Notes under the pieces: model-generated | Told to the model about the DNA's origin: nothing | What the model saw: the letters and a program-made list of their open reading frames with translations, nothing else | Databases searched by the model: none | Program-made: the position numbers and the translations under genes | From: Neolentinus lepideus HHB14362 ss-1 | Lineage: Eukaryota; Basidiomycota; Agaricomycetes; Gloeophyllales; Gloeophyllaceae | Assembly: GCA_001632425.1 (NCBI GenBank) | Contig: KV425556.1 | Span: 265,597 to 329,596, forward strand | Length of the DNA: 64,000 bases | Direction: 5' to 3' | In this document: piece by piece, positions 46,406-57,534 of the stretch | Layout: each line of letters starts with the position of its first letter | How positions within the stretch are numbered: position 1 is the stretch's first letter

Positions 46406-47260
46406 NNNNNNNNNNNNNNNNNNNNNNNNNNNNNNNNNNNNNNNNNNNNNNNNNNNNNNNNNNNNNNNNNNNNNNNNNNNNNNNNNNNNNNNNNNNNNNN
46501 NNNNNNNNNNNNNNNNNNNNNNNNNNNNNNNNNNNNNNNNNNNNNNNNNNNNNNNNNNNNNNNNNNNNNNNNNNNNNNNNNNNNNNNNNNNNNNNNNNNN
46601 NNNNNNNNNNNNNNNNNNNNNNNNNNNNNNNNNNNNNNNNNNNNNNNNNNNNNNNNNNNNNNNNNNNNNNNNNNNNNNNNNNNNNNNNNNNNNNNNNNNN
46701 NNNNNNNNNNNNNNNNNNNNNNNNNNNNNNNNNNNNNNNNNNNNNNNNNNNNNNNNNNNNNNNNNNNNNNNNNNNNNNNNNNNNNNNNNNNNNNNNNNNN
46801 NNNNNNNNNNNNNNNNNNNNNNNNNNNNNNNNNNNNNNNNNNNNNNNNNNNNNNNNNNNNNNNNNNNNNNNNNNNNNNNNNNNNNNNNNNNNNNNNNNNN
46901 NNNNNNNNNNNNNNNNNNNNNNNNNNNNNNNNNNNNNNNNNNNNNNNNNNNNNNNNNNNNNNNNNNNNNNNNNNNNNNNNNNNNNNNNNNNNNNNNNNNN
47001 NNNNNNNNNNNNNNNNNNNNNNNNNNNNNNNNNNNNNNNNNNNNNNNNNNNNNNNNNNNNNNNNNNNNNNNNNNNNNNNNNNNNNNNNNNNNNNNNNNNN
47101 NNNNNNNNNNNNNNNNNNNNNNNNNNNNNNNNNNNNNNNNNNNNNNNNNNNNNNNNNNNNNNNNNNNNNNNNNNNNNNNNNNNNNNNNNNNNNNNNNNNN
47201 NNNNNNNNNNNNNNNNNNNNNNNNNNNNNNNNNNNNNNNNNNNNNNNNNNNNNNNNNNNN
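46406..47260. other. Assembly gap (855 N)
   Basis: Unresolved bases. The gap abuts the decayed retrotransposon on its right, so collapsed or unassembled repeat sequence is the likely reason. Confidence 0.99.
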
Positions 47261-48031
47261 CTAAAGATTACAGAGTGAGTGTGGAGCAGCCCGCTGTCCG
47301 AGTAGGCAGGCTGTCCGACTTCCTGACCCGCCACAGTATCCCGTTTTCCTTATTTAATTATGGTTACTTACATGCCCAAAATCTTACTTTGAGACGGTAA
47401 GTAACCCGGAGTTCCAAAATTCGCCAAACTAATGAAGTCGGCGATTATGTCCGCTCACGACGCGATAATCGATGCTCGCGTTAAACAGACTCGCCAGGCT
47501 AACAAACATCGTCGACCAGCGCCATTCGCAGAAGGCGACTGGGTCTATATCTCTATTGAGGACCTTTGATTGCCCAAAGGTATGGTCCGTACATTCGCCC
47601 CGAAGTTTCTTGGTCCGTTTCGGATTACTAAGGTTTTTGAACCAGGAGCGACGTTTAGCTCAAGCATCGAGGAATATACGACGCATTTCATGCCTCTAAA
47701 CTGAAGATTCACGTAGTGCCCAGTGATGATCGACGTTTCCCGGCTCGACAATTGGACCAGCCGTTGAGCATCTCGGGAATGGGCTGTGGGACGCATATCG
47801 AGTCATTATGGCAATGGTACTTCTGCACTTTTCCAAGTGCGGTGGAAGTCGGTCGATACTACTTGGGAAGAATACGGCGCTATTCGACAACTCGAACCGT
47901 TAGCGCAATATCTTGAAACTACGGGGAGCTCAAACCCGTCGGAACTGCCGGTTGGGAGCGGAAACCCGCCAGACGATGACCCTCAGGTATTTTTCGGTAC
48001 CGCTGGAGGTATAGAACGGCTTGAGTTGTAG
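47261..48031 (+). pseudogene. Ty3/gypsy chromovirus integrase C-terminus with chromodomain, decayed
   Basis: After the gap the plus strand reads AHDAIIDARVKQTRQANKHR, then PFAEGDWVYISIEDL, an in-frame TGA, LPKGMVRTFAPKFLGPFRIT and VFEPG. This is the end of a Ty3/gypsy integrase, including the GPF/Y-like module. Degraded sequence follows, with LKIHVVPSDDRRFPARQLDQ in another frame. Then an open chromodomain frame reads WAVGRISSHYGNGTSALFQV, RWKSVDTTWEEYGAIRQLEP and LAQYLE, ending at 48,031. The stop and frame changes show the element is inactive. The rest of pol presumably lies in or beyond the gap. No LTR could be assigned with confidence. Confidence 0.85.
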
Positions 48032-48609
48032 GCCTGTCGGACGAGCACGCATCGCCAACCATCCTCTCCTTACTCTAGTACTGCTCATGTCTCACACGCC
48101 CGTCAATCTCGACCTCATCGCGGCCGTGGAGGAATATGACCTCCTAGTGTACAACATCGCTCTAGGCATGGACGCCCCGTCGCCTACCGCGATCTGCGCC
48201 CCAAGGAGTCCGGCAACCCCGAATGGCGGACCGTTCCACTTCCCGTCCTGCGTGGAATGATACAAGACTTCCTTGTCACGCCCGCGACTACCAACATCGT
48301 CGACAGCACACCGCCTATCGGCCCGACGCTCAACTCTCAATTGCTATCGAAATCAATTTCCATCCACTCTTGACTTGGAAGTCCTCGGGGGATGCCCGTT
48401 ACTGAGCTCCGTACCCAGCGCCATGCTGTTGAAACTGCCTTCGACGCATTGCGAGTGGGTCTCGCCCACAGGATCCGCCGTAGAGCTTGCGGTCGCGGTA
48501 ACGGCAGCCACAGTGTCACAGCTCGTGCCTCTTCCAGAGCAGAGCTTGGGACGCATACGTACCTTGTATGAAGCAATGACTGTTTCTGTCGCCGGGCGTA
48601 GAGTTTCTG
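48032..48609. other. Sequence 3' of the retrotransposon remnant
   Basis: A broken reading frame continues here on the plus strand, including SHTPVNLDLIAAVEEYDLLV and, in a shifted frame, RDLRPKESGNPEWRTVPLP. This looks like part of a decayed mobile-element or repeat-encoded protein. No known domain was recognised. Confidence 0.35.
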
Positions 48610-49709
48610 CATATCCGTAAATTTGATTGGAACGGGACTGATCAGTTACACAAAGGTCGGCGTTGCACCAAGGGAATGATGCTTAGCTGCCCAACAACTC
48701 GCCATCGCGCAAGATACGTATGACAGGTCCAACATACTGCGATCCGCCATTGCATCGACGAGGTTCCTAGATGAACTCTTAGCCGTCATGCAAGCTGATT
48801 CAACGCACGCATATCATAACTGCCATGCAGGCTGCGCTCGAGCGCCAGGAGAGTGGCCTCACGGAGGGTCTGAAGGTGTGTTGGAATGATATCGAGATTA
48901 AGCGTATTTAACAGGAATGTGGAACTGAGGATTGGACATGTTTAGCAGGCGTACAAATGGCTCCGTCCTCGCAGCATCTTCCCTTCACTCTGTCACCCAC
49001 TCATTCCAACGCCAATGTCTTGATTCTTCCAATCTTCCCCATACTAATCATCCACGTATTCATCGTCCGTGTACCCCTCATCTTCGTACTCGTAGTCAGG
49101 ATCGTTGAGGTCGTCATCCTCATCGATCTCTGACGCTGTAGTAGCTTCCGTCGTTGACGATACCGTATCGTCAACGTCGTTCAGGTTGGTTGATATATGT
49201 TCTAAGCAGTGCAACTATTGACCAAACATCAGCTATTTCTGTCCAGGATTGCATCCAGGAAATGAGTGGCATACCTCCTCAGAGCTGCCGTCTCTGTTCT
49301 CTCCCGTCTCGGGAGGCGCGTTACCGGAAGGTGGCTCCCCCTCTTCGTCCATTTCGGTTTCGGTCAACTCGGAGAGAGATGACCTATCGTCGTCGACGTC
49401 GTCGTGCTCTATATCGGAGTAACACAACTCGCGTTCCTCGGTGGGTTTTCGCATCCATTTCGGTGGCACAGTCATGTTGAGAGTCGCTGCAGTGGGAGTT
49501 GAAGTTAAAGGTTGAATGCCACTGGGCAAGAACATCAGGCGCGTTTTATCTTCGGCGGATGCCGGTTGTTGTTCCCGTTTAGGGCGCTATTCAATGCTTA
49601 GACCTTTGTGGCAAGAGACACGACTGTCACAGCACATGACTCTGAGCGCGCTTGTCACGCTCTTTTCGTGTTCTCGCACGACCAGTACCCAAACAAGATA
49701 GAGATTTTT
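48610..49709. repeat. 1.1-kb tandem repeat, unit A
   Basis: Begins with catatccgtaaatttgattg. The same sequence with few changes recurs at 49,710, exactly 1,100 bp away, and similarity continues through the unit. Each unit carries a plus-strand remnant with LAAQQLAI or LAAQQLVI followed by the minus-strand acidic-protein gene and its upstream region. Confidence 0.85.
49044..49535 (-). CDS. Small acidic protein, copy A
   Basis: Unrecognised family; no function can be assigned. Exon 1 encodes MFLPSGIQPLTSTPTAATLN, then VPPKWMRKPTEERELCYSDI and an Asp/Glu/Ser-rich stretch ending GENRDGSSEE. A short intron (donor gtatgcca, acceptor caatag) is followed by exon 2, from LHCLEHISTNLNDVDDTVSS to an extremely acidic end, DPDYEYEDEGYTDDEYVDD. 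About 144 residues. Four copies lie between 49.0 and 55.3 kb and all keep the frame and the splice sites, which argues for coding function. The upstream side carries a motif common to all copies (acctttgtggcaagagaca near 49,602). Confidence 0.7.
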
Positions 49710-50810
49710 CATATCCGTAAATTCGATTGGAACGGGACTGATCAGTTACACAAAGGTCGGCATTGCACCAAGGGAATGATGCTTGGCTGCCCAACAACTC
49801 GTCATCGCGCAAGATATGTATGACAAGTTCAACATGCTGTGCTCCGCCATTGCATCGACGAGTTTCCTGGATGAACTCTTGGCCGCCAAGCAAGTTGATC
49901 CAATGTAAATGATAACTGCCATGCAGGCTGCGCTCAAGCGCGAGGAGAGTGGCCTCATGGACGGTCTGAAAGTGTGTTGCAATAATATCGAGATTAAGCA
50001 TATTTAACAGGAATGTAGAAGTGAGGGTTGAACAAGTGTTTAGCAGGCGTACAAACAACTCCATCCTCGCAGCATCTTCCCTTCGCTCTGCCGCCTGCTC
50101 ATTTCAGCGCCAATATCTCAATTCTTCCGATCTTCTTCCTACTAATCATCCAAGTATTCGTCGTCCGTGTACCCGTCATCTTCGTACTCGTAATCCGGAT
50201 CGTTGAGGTCTTCGTCCTCGTCGACCTCGGTTTCCGTACTGGCTTCCGTCGTTGACGATACTGTATCGTCAACGTCATTTAGGTTGGTATATAGTTGTTC
50301 TGAATAGTGCAACTATTGACCAAATATCAGCTATTTCTGTCCAGGATCGCATTCAGGAAACGAGTGGCATACCACCTCAGAGCTGCCGTCTCTGTTCTCT
50401 CCCGTCTCGGGAGGCGCGTCACCCGAAGGTGGCACCTCCTCTTCGTCCATTTCGGTTTCGGTCAACTCAGAGAGAGATGACCTATCGTCGTCGACGTCGT
50501 CGTGCTCTATATCGGAGTAACACAACTCGCGCTCCTCGGTGGGTTTTCGCATCCATTTCGGCGGCACAATCATGTTGAGAGTCGCTGTAGTGGGAGTTGA
50601 AGTTAAAGGTTGAGTGCCACTGGCCAAGAACATCGGGCGCGTTTTATCGTCGGCGGATGCCGGTCGTTGTTCCCGTTTAGGGCGCTATTCCATGCTTAGA
50701 CCTTTGTGGCAAGAGACACGACTGTCACAACACATGACTCTGAGCGCGCATGTCACGTTCTTTTCGCGTTCTCTGATTGTCTGACCTCATACATCCCACA
50801 TCGACCAGAT
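49710..50810. repeat. 1.1-kb tandem repeat, unit B
   Basis: Direct neighbour and near copy of the 48,610-49,709 unit. Its right boundary is approximate: after about 50,770 it continues into sequence that is also related to 54,520-54,780. Confidence 0.8.
50142..50633 (-). CDS. Small acidic protein, copy B
   Basis: Closest relative of copy A. Exon 1 starts MFLASGTQPLTSTPTTATLN, continues VPPKWMRKPTEERELCYSDI and ends GENRDGSSEV. Exon 2 starts LHYSEQLYTNLNDVDDTVSS and ends YEYEDDGYTDDEYLDD. The intron borders are the same as in the other copies. Exons contain only substitutions or in-frame changes relative to the family. No membrane segment or signal peptide; predicted to be soluble and largely disordered. 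Function unknown. Confidence 0.7.
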
Positions 50811-53800
50811 GAGAGCGCTGGTGGTTTCTACCCAAACTGCGGCCGACAGTAGCGGTTGCTCTATACATTTCAACTATTCTGGACCAGAGTCGGTACGTCC
50901 AATAATGCTTCGTAGGACTCTGACCGTACAACATCGTATTCTGCACCTCTAGACGATACGCGACATCTACGACCTCTTATGTACTCATCTTGCACCATTT
51001 GCTCAAGATCGTCGATTAGAGCTTAGAAGACATCGTAGACTCTGAACGTGCCCTTGGTGCCGCACGCAATGCCGTGGACTATCAGCAGAGCTCTGTTGGT
51101 CTCTCTCCGAACCCCGCCATTTTGCCGCATCCAAGACGAACCTTTGTACTCGATCATGCAAAATCCTCTGTCTACATTGGCAGCTGAGGTTCTTTCTGGT
51201 CACCGAATATCTGCGACATAGCCGGGAGAAGTTCTCCGACATCGGTGCACCGTTCTGGGACGATCTCGGGTACGAGCCAGGTATGGGCGGCTCTTCGGTG
51301 CATGAGTGCTTCTGATCCTGTATACTAACCTTCGTGCGATGAGTGATGACCCTGCGTAACCCTTCCGTCGTTCTATAGTTATGAGCTTGACCGGAGCCAG
51401 ACGGCCGTGAATCCAGTGTGTCCAGTCGACCGACAGGTTTCATATGTAAGCCGTTTAAACCATGAGACAGACTGTCTTCACTGCTGGTCGTAAGAGTTGA
51501 CGGAGCGCTTGGTGCCGTGGATGAAATAGGGCAGCTCTTAGAGAAGTTGCTATCTTTCAGACCTGAAGATGCAACAATATTCGTAAGTGGCACGTTCTGC
51601 GCAGACGTAGATTTCACTTTCTGTGGCAACAATTCGCCACCCGCGCCGTCAAAGGCTTCAGCCGCGCAGGTCGCTGGTACCTGCCCTTCATATCGCATTA
51701 ACCACCTCATTACAGGTACATTCTCGCGTATCCTGAGCAACCGAGGCTAGCTACGGAATTCGTACCGTACTGCTCGCATTGGATGCATAGTTCATCATAA
51801 TAGATGATATCTCGAGTCTATACAGTCGCGCGTGTACTCAGAAAGGCGCGTTCCCGATCAACACGTCTTGCATGGAGGTTTAGCGTGGTCTTTCCAGGTT
51901 AAGCATCTCTACAGATCTACTAATATCAGGCATTGCATCATATCGGTACCATCCTAACTAATGTATATAAACGATCGTGAATGGACTGCCACTTTTGCGT
52001 CACACTCCTTTCGCCCACTGTCCATACCGTCTTTATCCTTCAAGTGTCGAGAACTGAGATCATACTGAGTTACGTCAACCCCCCGCCAGTCAGCAGCGGT
52101 GAAATTTCTATTCGAGGCCGAAGCGGCGGGCAATGATCTGCAATGTTGCGCAACCTATTTAGACTCTAGGGGAGTGCAGGATTACAGAAGCGGATAATAT
52201 TGCACGGAATCGAGAGATTTTGAATACCGGTATACTATAGAGCATAGTACAGTACTTGGAGAGAGAGCTGCAGGCGGCGTAGAAAATGAATCAAGCAGTG
52301 GCGCGTGGATTGAGCAACATCTACCTAATGGGGACGGCCGGACTTCTTTTTAGCTGACATGTAAAGCCTGCGAAGCCTAATACAGTATACAGTGCACAAG
52401 TCTATGATCTCAGTTCCCATTCATCTCACTTGCCGCTCGTGAAATTTGTTTCTACGATGTCCGAGTGCTCAAAGAGCTGAGCAGGCTCCAGTGATGTCGG
52501 CGTACTTCCTGAACCTCCTTAGGATCCCATTCAAAGTGGTCGTCTAGCTCGTGGTCGGCGTCGTCACAGAAATATGGACGACTGTCCAACAGATATGGAT
52601 CGACTGCGACGGCGGATTAATCCTAACCTCTATTCTTCAAATCGCCCAGATGAATCAAAATAGGCATTAGATCTGCCTTCTGTTTCAACGTGTGTGCGAG
52701 ACATCATGCTCATTAAAGGCACCTCCGAAATATGGTGATGGGTCCATCCAGAAGGCAGTCGATCCCATTGTCAGGTGAGTCCTCTGGTTCTCTGGGCAAT
52801 ACGTACTCTACATCCATTCTAGAACTTTGGAAAGTGTTCTCCTTTTTGTCTTGTCTGAGCAGCGGAAACTGTTTCTTCGGTCTGTCCTGAGTGCGAATGA
52901 CTTGAAACTGAAAATAGAGGAGCACGAGCGGCACATCTAGACAGTTTGTCGTGGATTCCAAAACGTCGCCTTGCTCTCGGCCAATTGGACGCTGGACGAT
53001 CCGTGGTCTTTGATCAATTCGCACCAGAATCAGCGGAATGGCTTGGCTGCCCAACAGCTCGCCATCTTGCAAGGTACGTATGACAAGTTCAACATGCTGC
53101 GCTCCGCCATTGCATCAACGAGTTTCCTAGACGAGTTTATCTTGGCTGTCATGCAACCTGGTCCAACGCACCATGCAGGCTGTGCTCGAGCGAGAGAAGA
53201 GCCGTTGCATAGAGCTTCGAGCAGAAAAATCGGATTGGAATATCAGTCGCTGCATCTTCGCTGCGTCCGCCTCCGCTGGCGCAGATGCCGGCCCCGCTGT
53301 GGTGCACACAGACGAAGTGTCTCCGGGGTGCTGCTCTTTCAGGCCGGTAGCGTTATAAGTTTGACTAATAAACTGAACATTTAGATCCTACTATCGAGAA
53401 CCGCTAATGGGAAAGTTCTCACCTTTGAACGCCCCTCAGAAAGACCTCTGGCACGGTCGTGCTACTGCCGATGCCATTCCCTCGCGATGTTCCTAAGGTA
53501 CTCAGCACACGGGCTTCGCAAAATGCGAAATTCGTCTCCATTCCGATACGTCAAGCCAGCTCTCCTGCTCAGTGCAAACACATTAGAATTACGTCTTTCC
53601 ATGTCCAATGGTACTCATCACGGATCAACAGTACCTCTTCCCTGGAGACCAACCGAGAAGAGGCAGATCTCAACATACAAGTCTAAGAGACAAATACGGC
53701 TGTCAGAAGTTCTACGCCCACAATGAGACCAATCTGAAGGTGTGTTGCAATGATATCAAGATTAAGCATATTTAACAGGAATGTGAAACAGAGGATTGGA

Positions 53801-53885
53801 CAAGTGTTTAGCAGGCGTACAAACGACTCCATCCTCGCAGCATCTTCCCTGTACTCTTCCGCCCACTCGTTCCAGTGCCAATGCC
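50811..53885. other. Repeat-derived region without an accepted gene
   Basis: Contains fragments also found near 54.5-55.6 kb: a plus-strand segment around 51,000-51,060 resembles 54,700-54,775 (DVVDSERALGAA), and 51,711-51,790 resembles 55,515-55,600. A plus-strand frame at about 53,030-53,170 (NGLAAQQLAILQGTYDKFNM, then SAIASTSFLDEFILAVMQ) is the best-preserved copy of the remnant in units A and B. A 245-codon minus-strand frame at 51,003-51,740 was not accepted. Positions 51,800-52,700 show nothing recognisable. Confidence 0.5.
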
Positions 53886-54398
53886 TCAATCCCTCCAATT
53901 TTCCTCATACTCCTCGTCATCTATGTCCTCGTCATCCGCGTACCCATCATCCTCGTATTTATAGTCCGGATCGTTGAGGTCTTCGTCCTCATTGATCGTA
54001 CTAGCTTCCATCGTCGACGATACCGCATCGTCAACATCATTCTGGTTGGTAAATTGGTGTTCTACACAGTGCAACTATTGACCAAGCATCAGCTATTTCT
54101 GTCCAGGATCGCATTCAGGAAACGAGTGACATACCTCTTCCTCAGAGCTGCCGTCTCTGTTCTCTTCGGTGTCGGGAGGCACGTCACCTGAAGATGGCAC
54201 CTCCTCCTCGTCCACTTCGGTTTTGGTCAACTCGGGGAGAGATGACCTATCGTCGTCGTCGTCATTGTTCTCGATATCGGAGTAACACAACTCGCGCTCC
54301 TCGGTGGGTTTTCGCATCCATTTTGGTGGCACAGTCATGTTGAGAGTCGTTGCAGTGGGAGTTGAAGGTAAAGGTTGAGTGCCACTGGCCAAGAACAT
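53886..54398 (-). CDS. Small acidic protein, copy C
   Basis: Exon 1 starts MFLASGTQPLPSTPTATTLN. It has one extra codon at its end (SSEEE) and several acidic substitutions. Exon 2 starts LHCVEHQFTNQNDVDDAVSS. It has an in-frame deletion after MEAST and a different, longer end, DEEYEENWRD. Intron borders are retained. The net effect of all insertions and deletions keeps both exons open, as expected under selection for protein coding. Confidence 0.7.
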
Positions 54399-54776
54399 CG
54401 GGCGCGTTTTATCTTCGGCGGATGCTGGTCGTTGTTCCCGTTTGGGGTGCTATTACATACTTAGACCTTTGTGGCAAGAGACACGACTGTCACAGCACAT
54501 GACTGTGAGCGCGCATGTCACGCTCTTTTCTCGTACATCCCACATTGAGAGCGCTGGTGGTTCCTACCCACACTCTAGCCGATAGCAGTGGTTGTCGGTA
54601 CGTCCAATAATGTTTCGTAGAAGTCTGACCGTACAGCACCGTCTTCCCAGACGATACATGACATCTATGACCTCTTATGTACACGTCTTGCACCATTTGC
54701 TCATGATCGTCGATGGGACCTTTGAAGACGTCGTAGACTCTGAACGAGCCCTTGGTGCCGCTCCCAACGCCGTTGA

Positions 54777-55289
54777 CTAATTCCTCCAATCTTCCTCCCA
54801 CTCGTCATCCACGTATTCATCGTCTCTGTATCCATCATGTTCATACTCGTAGTCTGGATCGTCCGAGTCTTCATCCTCATCGATCCTTGTCTCTGTACTC
54901 GTTTCTGTCATTGACGTATCGTCGATGTTGTCGTGGTTGGTAAATTGTTGTTTCAAAGAGTGCAACTATTGACCAAACATCAGCTATTTCTGTGCAAGAC
55001 TGCATTCAGGAAATGAGTGGCATACCTCCTCAGAGCTACAGTCTCTGTTCTCCCCCGAGTCGGGAGGCACGTCACCTGAAGGTTGCATCTCCTCCTCGTC
55101 CATTTCGGTTTCGGTCATCTCGGAGAGGGATGACCTATCGTCGTCGACGTCGTCGTGTTCGATATCGGAGTAACACAACTCGCGCTCCTTGGTGGGTTTT
55201 CGCATCCATTTCGGTGGCACAGTCATGTTGAGAGTCGCTGCAGTGGGAGTTGAAGTTAAAGGTTGAGTGCCACTGGCCAAGAACATCAG
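54777..55289 (-). CDS. Small acidic protein, copy D
   Basis: Exon 1 starts MFLASGTQPLTSTPTAATLN and ends GENRDCSSEE. Exon 2 starts LHSLKQQFTNHDNIDDTS and ends DDEWEEDWRN, like copy C, so C and D are the closer pair in their C-termini. The start used here is the Met shared by all copies; an upstream in-frame extension to 55,367 exists but is not shared. Intron borders gtatgcca and caatag are retained. Confidence 0.7.
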
Positions 55290-55906
55290 ACACGTTTTAT
55301 AGTCGGTCGGCGGATGCCGGTTGTTGTTCCCCTTTGGGGTGTTATGCCTTTGTGGCAAGAGACGCAACTGTCACAGCACATGACTCTGAGCGCGCATGTC
55401 ACGCCCCCCCTTTTTTTCGCGTTCTCTGATTCTCTGACCTTGTAGATCCCACATCGCTGGTGGTTTTTACCCAAACTGTGGCCAATAACAGCAGTTGCTC
55501 TAAAAATTTTCACCCCATTACAGGCACATTCTCGCGTATCCCGAGCAAACGAGGCCAGCCACGGAATTCGTACTGTACTGCTCGTATTGGATCCATAGGC
55601 CAAACGTTCAAGGATCGTAATTACGCAGTAGTCTTCAGCACAACGTAGGTAGAAGGTCTGGTCAAGTCGGGTTTGGAATCGAGGTGTTCCTCTTGAAGAT
55701 GATATGTCTTGATCGCGGGCGGTGATGAGCCTTCTCGCTTTGGTTATGTTGAGTGTCGGACAGCGATTTATAGTCGGGTTTCTTGGGTTCTTTCCGCTCG
55801 AAGCTTGGAGTTGGAGGTCGAGGTGAGGCGAGATCGGTTAGGTTGGCAGTGGAAGGGATGGATGGATGTGGGTTGGGCATGGTATTAGGAGTAGGTGAGG
55901 AACGCT

Positions 55907-56685
55907 ATGGCTTCACAATGCGTCTTCTGGGGTTACGGACGCTATCCTGTCGTCTTGACATCCAGACTGAGACTGAAACGCTTGTGCGTGCGTGCGCGCC
56001 ACCGACGTCGTTTGGGTATGTTCCGGTATCCGGCACTCGGAAGAGATCCTTGGTATAGCAGGTGATGTACACCTGACCGATTTCTGACCGATTTTCGTAC
56101 CCTACCCTCATCACCCTCTCGCAAACTGTCCGGCACGACGCAACCGCCTGCGCGTTGGCGGGTAACCAGTATGTGATGCTTCCGGAGTCTCTTCCCTACC
56201 AGGAAACTACAGGTCTGGACCGGATCATCGACTCGGATAATGCTGTGTTGCGGCACCGCTGAAAGTGCAGTTTTGTCTCTAGAACAAGCTCTCAGCTTAT
56301 GTTTGTGATTGTTCTTTTCTCAACAATGAACCCTTTCAAAAGATCACTATTGCCTCGTTAGTAAGCGCCTGGCTCATCCTCGTCCTGCCTGTTTTATTTT
56401 GAGCGCTCTATCCCGGGCCACAACTACTTCTGCCGCGTGGCGCAATTCAACGAATCCTTATGACGAAGAGAGTTCTGTTAGTAGGGTCTGGATCTCGAAT
56501 CTTCCATTCCCGAACATTTCACCACCAGCGCGTGCTTTGGAATATCCTTTGTTCAAATTCTGCTGTAGACGTCACACTATTAACTGATCCTGCCGAGCTA
56601 AACTATTATCCGAGCAGGTGAGTGGTGTTGGCACTTGCTTAACATGGCTTCTCTATTTCTCTATCAGGTGCTCGTTAATCTACCT
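55907..56685. repeat. 0.77-kb direct repeat, right copy
   Basis: Direct-orientation partner of 45,261-46,030. Together the two copies bracket the gap, the retrotransposon remnant and the acidic gene family. Divergence is clear but alignment is continuous by eye, so the duplication is not recent. Confidence 0.75.
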
Positions 56686-57534
56686 GGTCTTGAAGTCATC
56701 ATAGACGCGCGCGTTTGCAATGCCTGTCTTCATTCCTCTGTATCTGACGAGCGCGCCATCTCAATCGTTTCTACAACAATCTCTTTCAGTGGCACCATAT
56801 GATCATACTCAGATGGCGCCATTGAAGGATGTTCATGACCACCTCTTCTAGGAAGTCCCTTTGCTCGAGCGCCCTCTTGTCGTCCGGTGCTCTTTTATGA
56901 GAAAACCACAATATTCCGGTGATAAACCATGGTCACGATCCAGAGCGCCCAAAACAGTATTTGAATAGGTGAGTTCGCCTTCTGATTCTGTTGTCACATA
57001 TCCTGCATCGTGTGCGAGGCCTCACCGCCTGGATCCTGGCATCCTGCTTCTGCGAATCCGTAGATGTTTTTACAACGCTTCAAGGGCCAGTACTCCTCGC
57101 ACGAGCCATAAACTTGGTACGTTCCACAAGTATTCCGTGTTCACGCTGCGCTCTATTTCGAAGTACCCCGGTTCTGCCTTCGCTCCAGGCATCTCGTCAC
57201 GAGCGACTTGCAAATCTTTCGTCATTTCACTATTCGTCGCCTTCTCGGCCGAGGGTGAAAATACCCGAGTTCGGTTACCGCAGCAAACAAGACCCCACAA
57301 TGTGAAACTTATCCGAGTCTCTTAAGGTTTGGCTACTGCATCGAGTAAGTAGAAACCACTGCCCAATGCACGATGTCCTGAGTCCCCTTGCCATCTATTC
57401 CGCTAAAGGCAGTCAGCATTCCCACGGATACGTCGAGCGACCAGTGTAATCCCCTATATAAGAGCCCCGCCACCGTATTCTTAGTATTTCATTCCCGCTT
57501 CCTTCCCATCCATAGAACAGCTATATCATTCACC
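56686..57534. other. Intergenic, upstream of SDR
   Basis: Open frames of up to 118 codons (56,969-57,325) lack recognisable features. The right end contains the SDR core promoter. Confidence 0.5.
57455..57462 (+). promoter_or_regulatory. TATA box of SDR gene
   Basis: TATATAAG lies 80 nt upstream of the SDR start codon, a plausible distance for a fungal core promoter. Confidence 0.6.

Noticed and set aside
46266..47400. Open frames of 290-344 codons on both strands
   Set aside because: They consist almost wholly of N bases in the assembly gap and are artefacts.
51003..51740. 245-codon minus-strand frame
   Set aside because: No recognisable domain, Ser/Arg-rich composition, and the plus strand of the same stretch carries decayed sequence shared with 54.7 kb (DVVDSERALGAA). 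It is more likely a chance frame opposite an old repeat.
45261..56685. Interpretation of the 0.77-kb direct repeats as LTRs of one retrotransposon
   Set aside because: No TG..CA ends, primer-binding site or polypurine tract was seen at their borders. The integrase remnant lies far from the right copy, and the repeats look partly coding.
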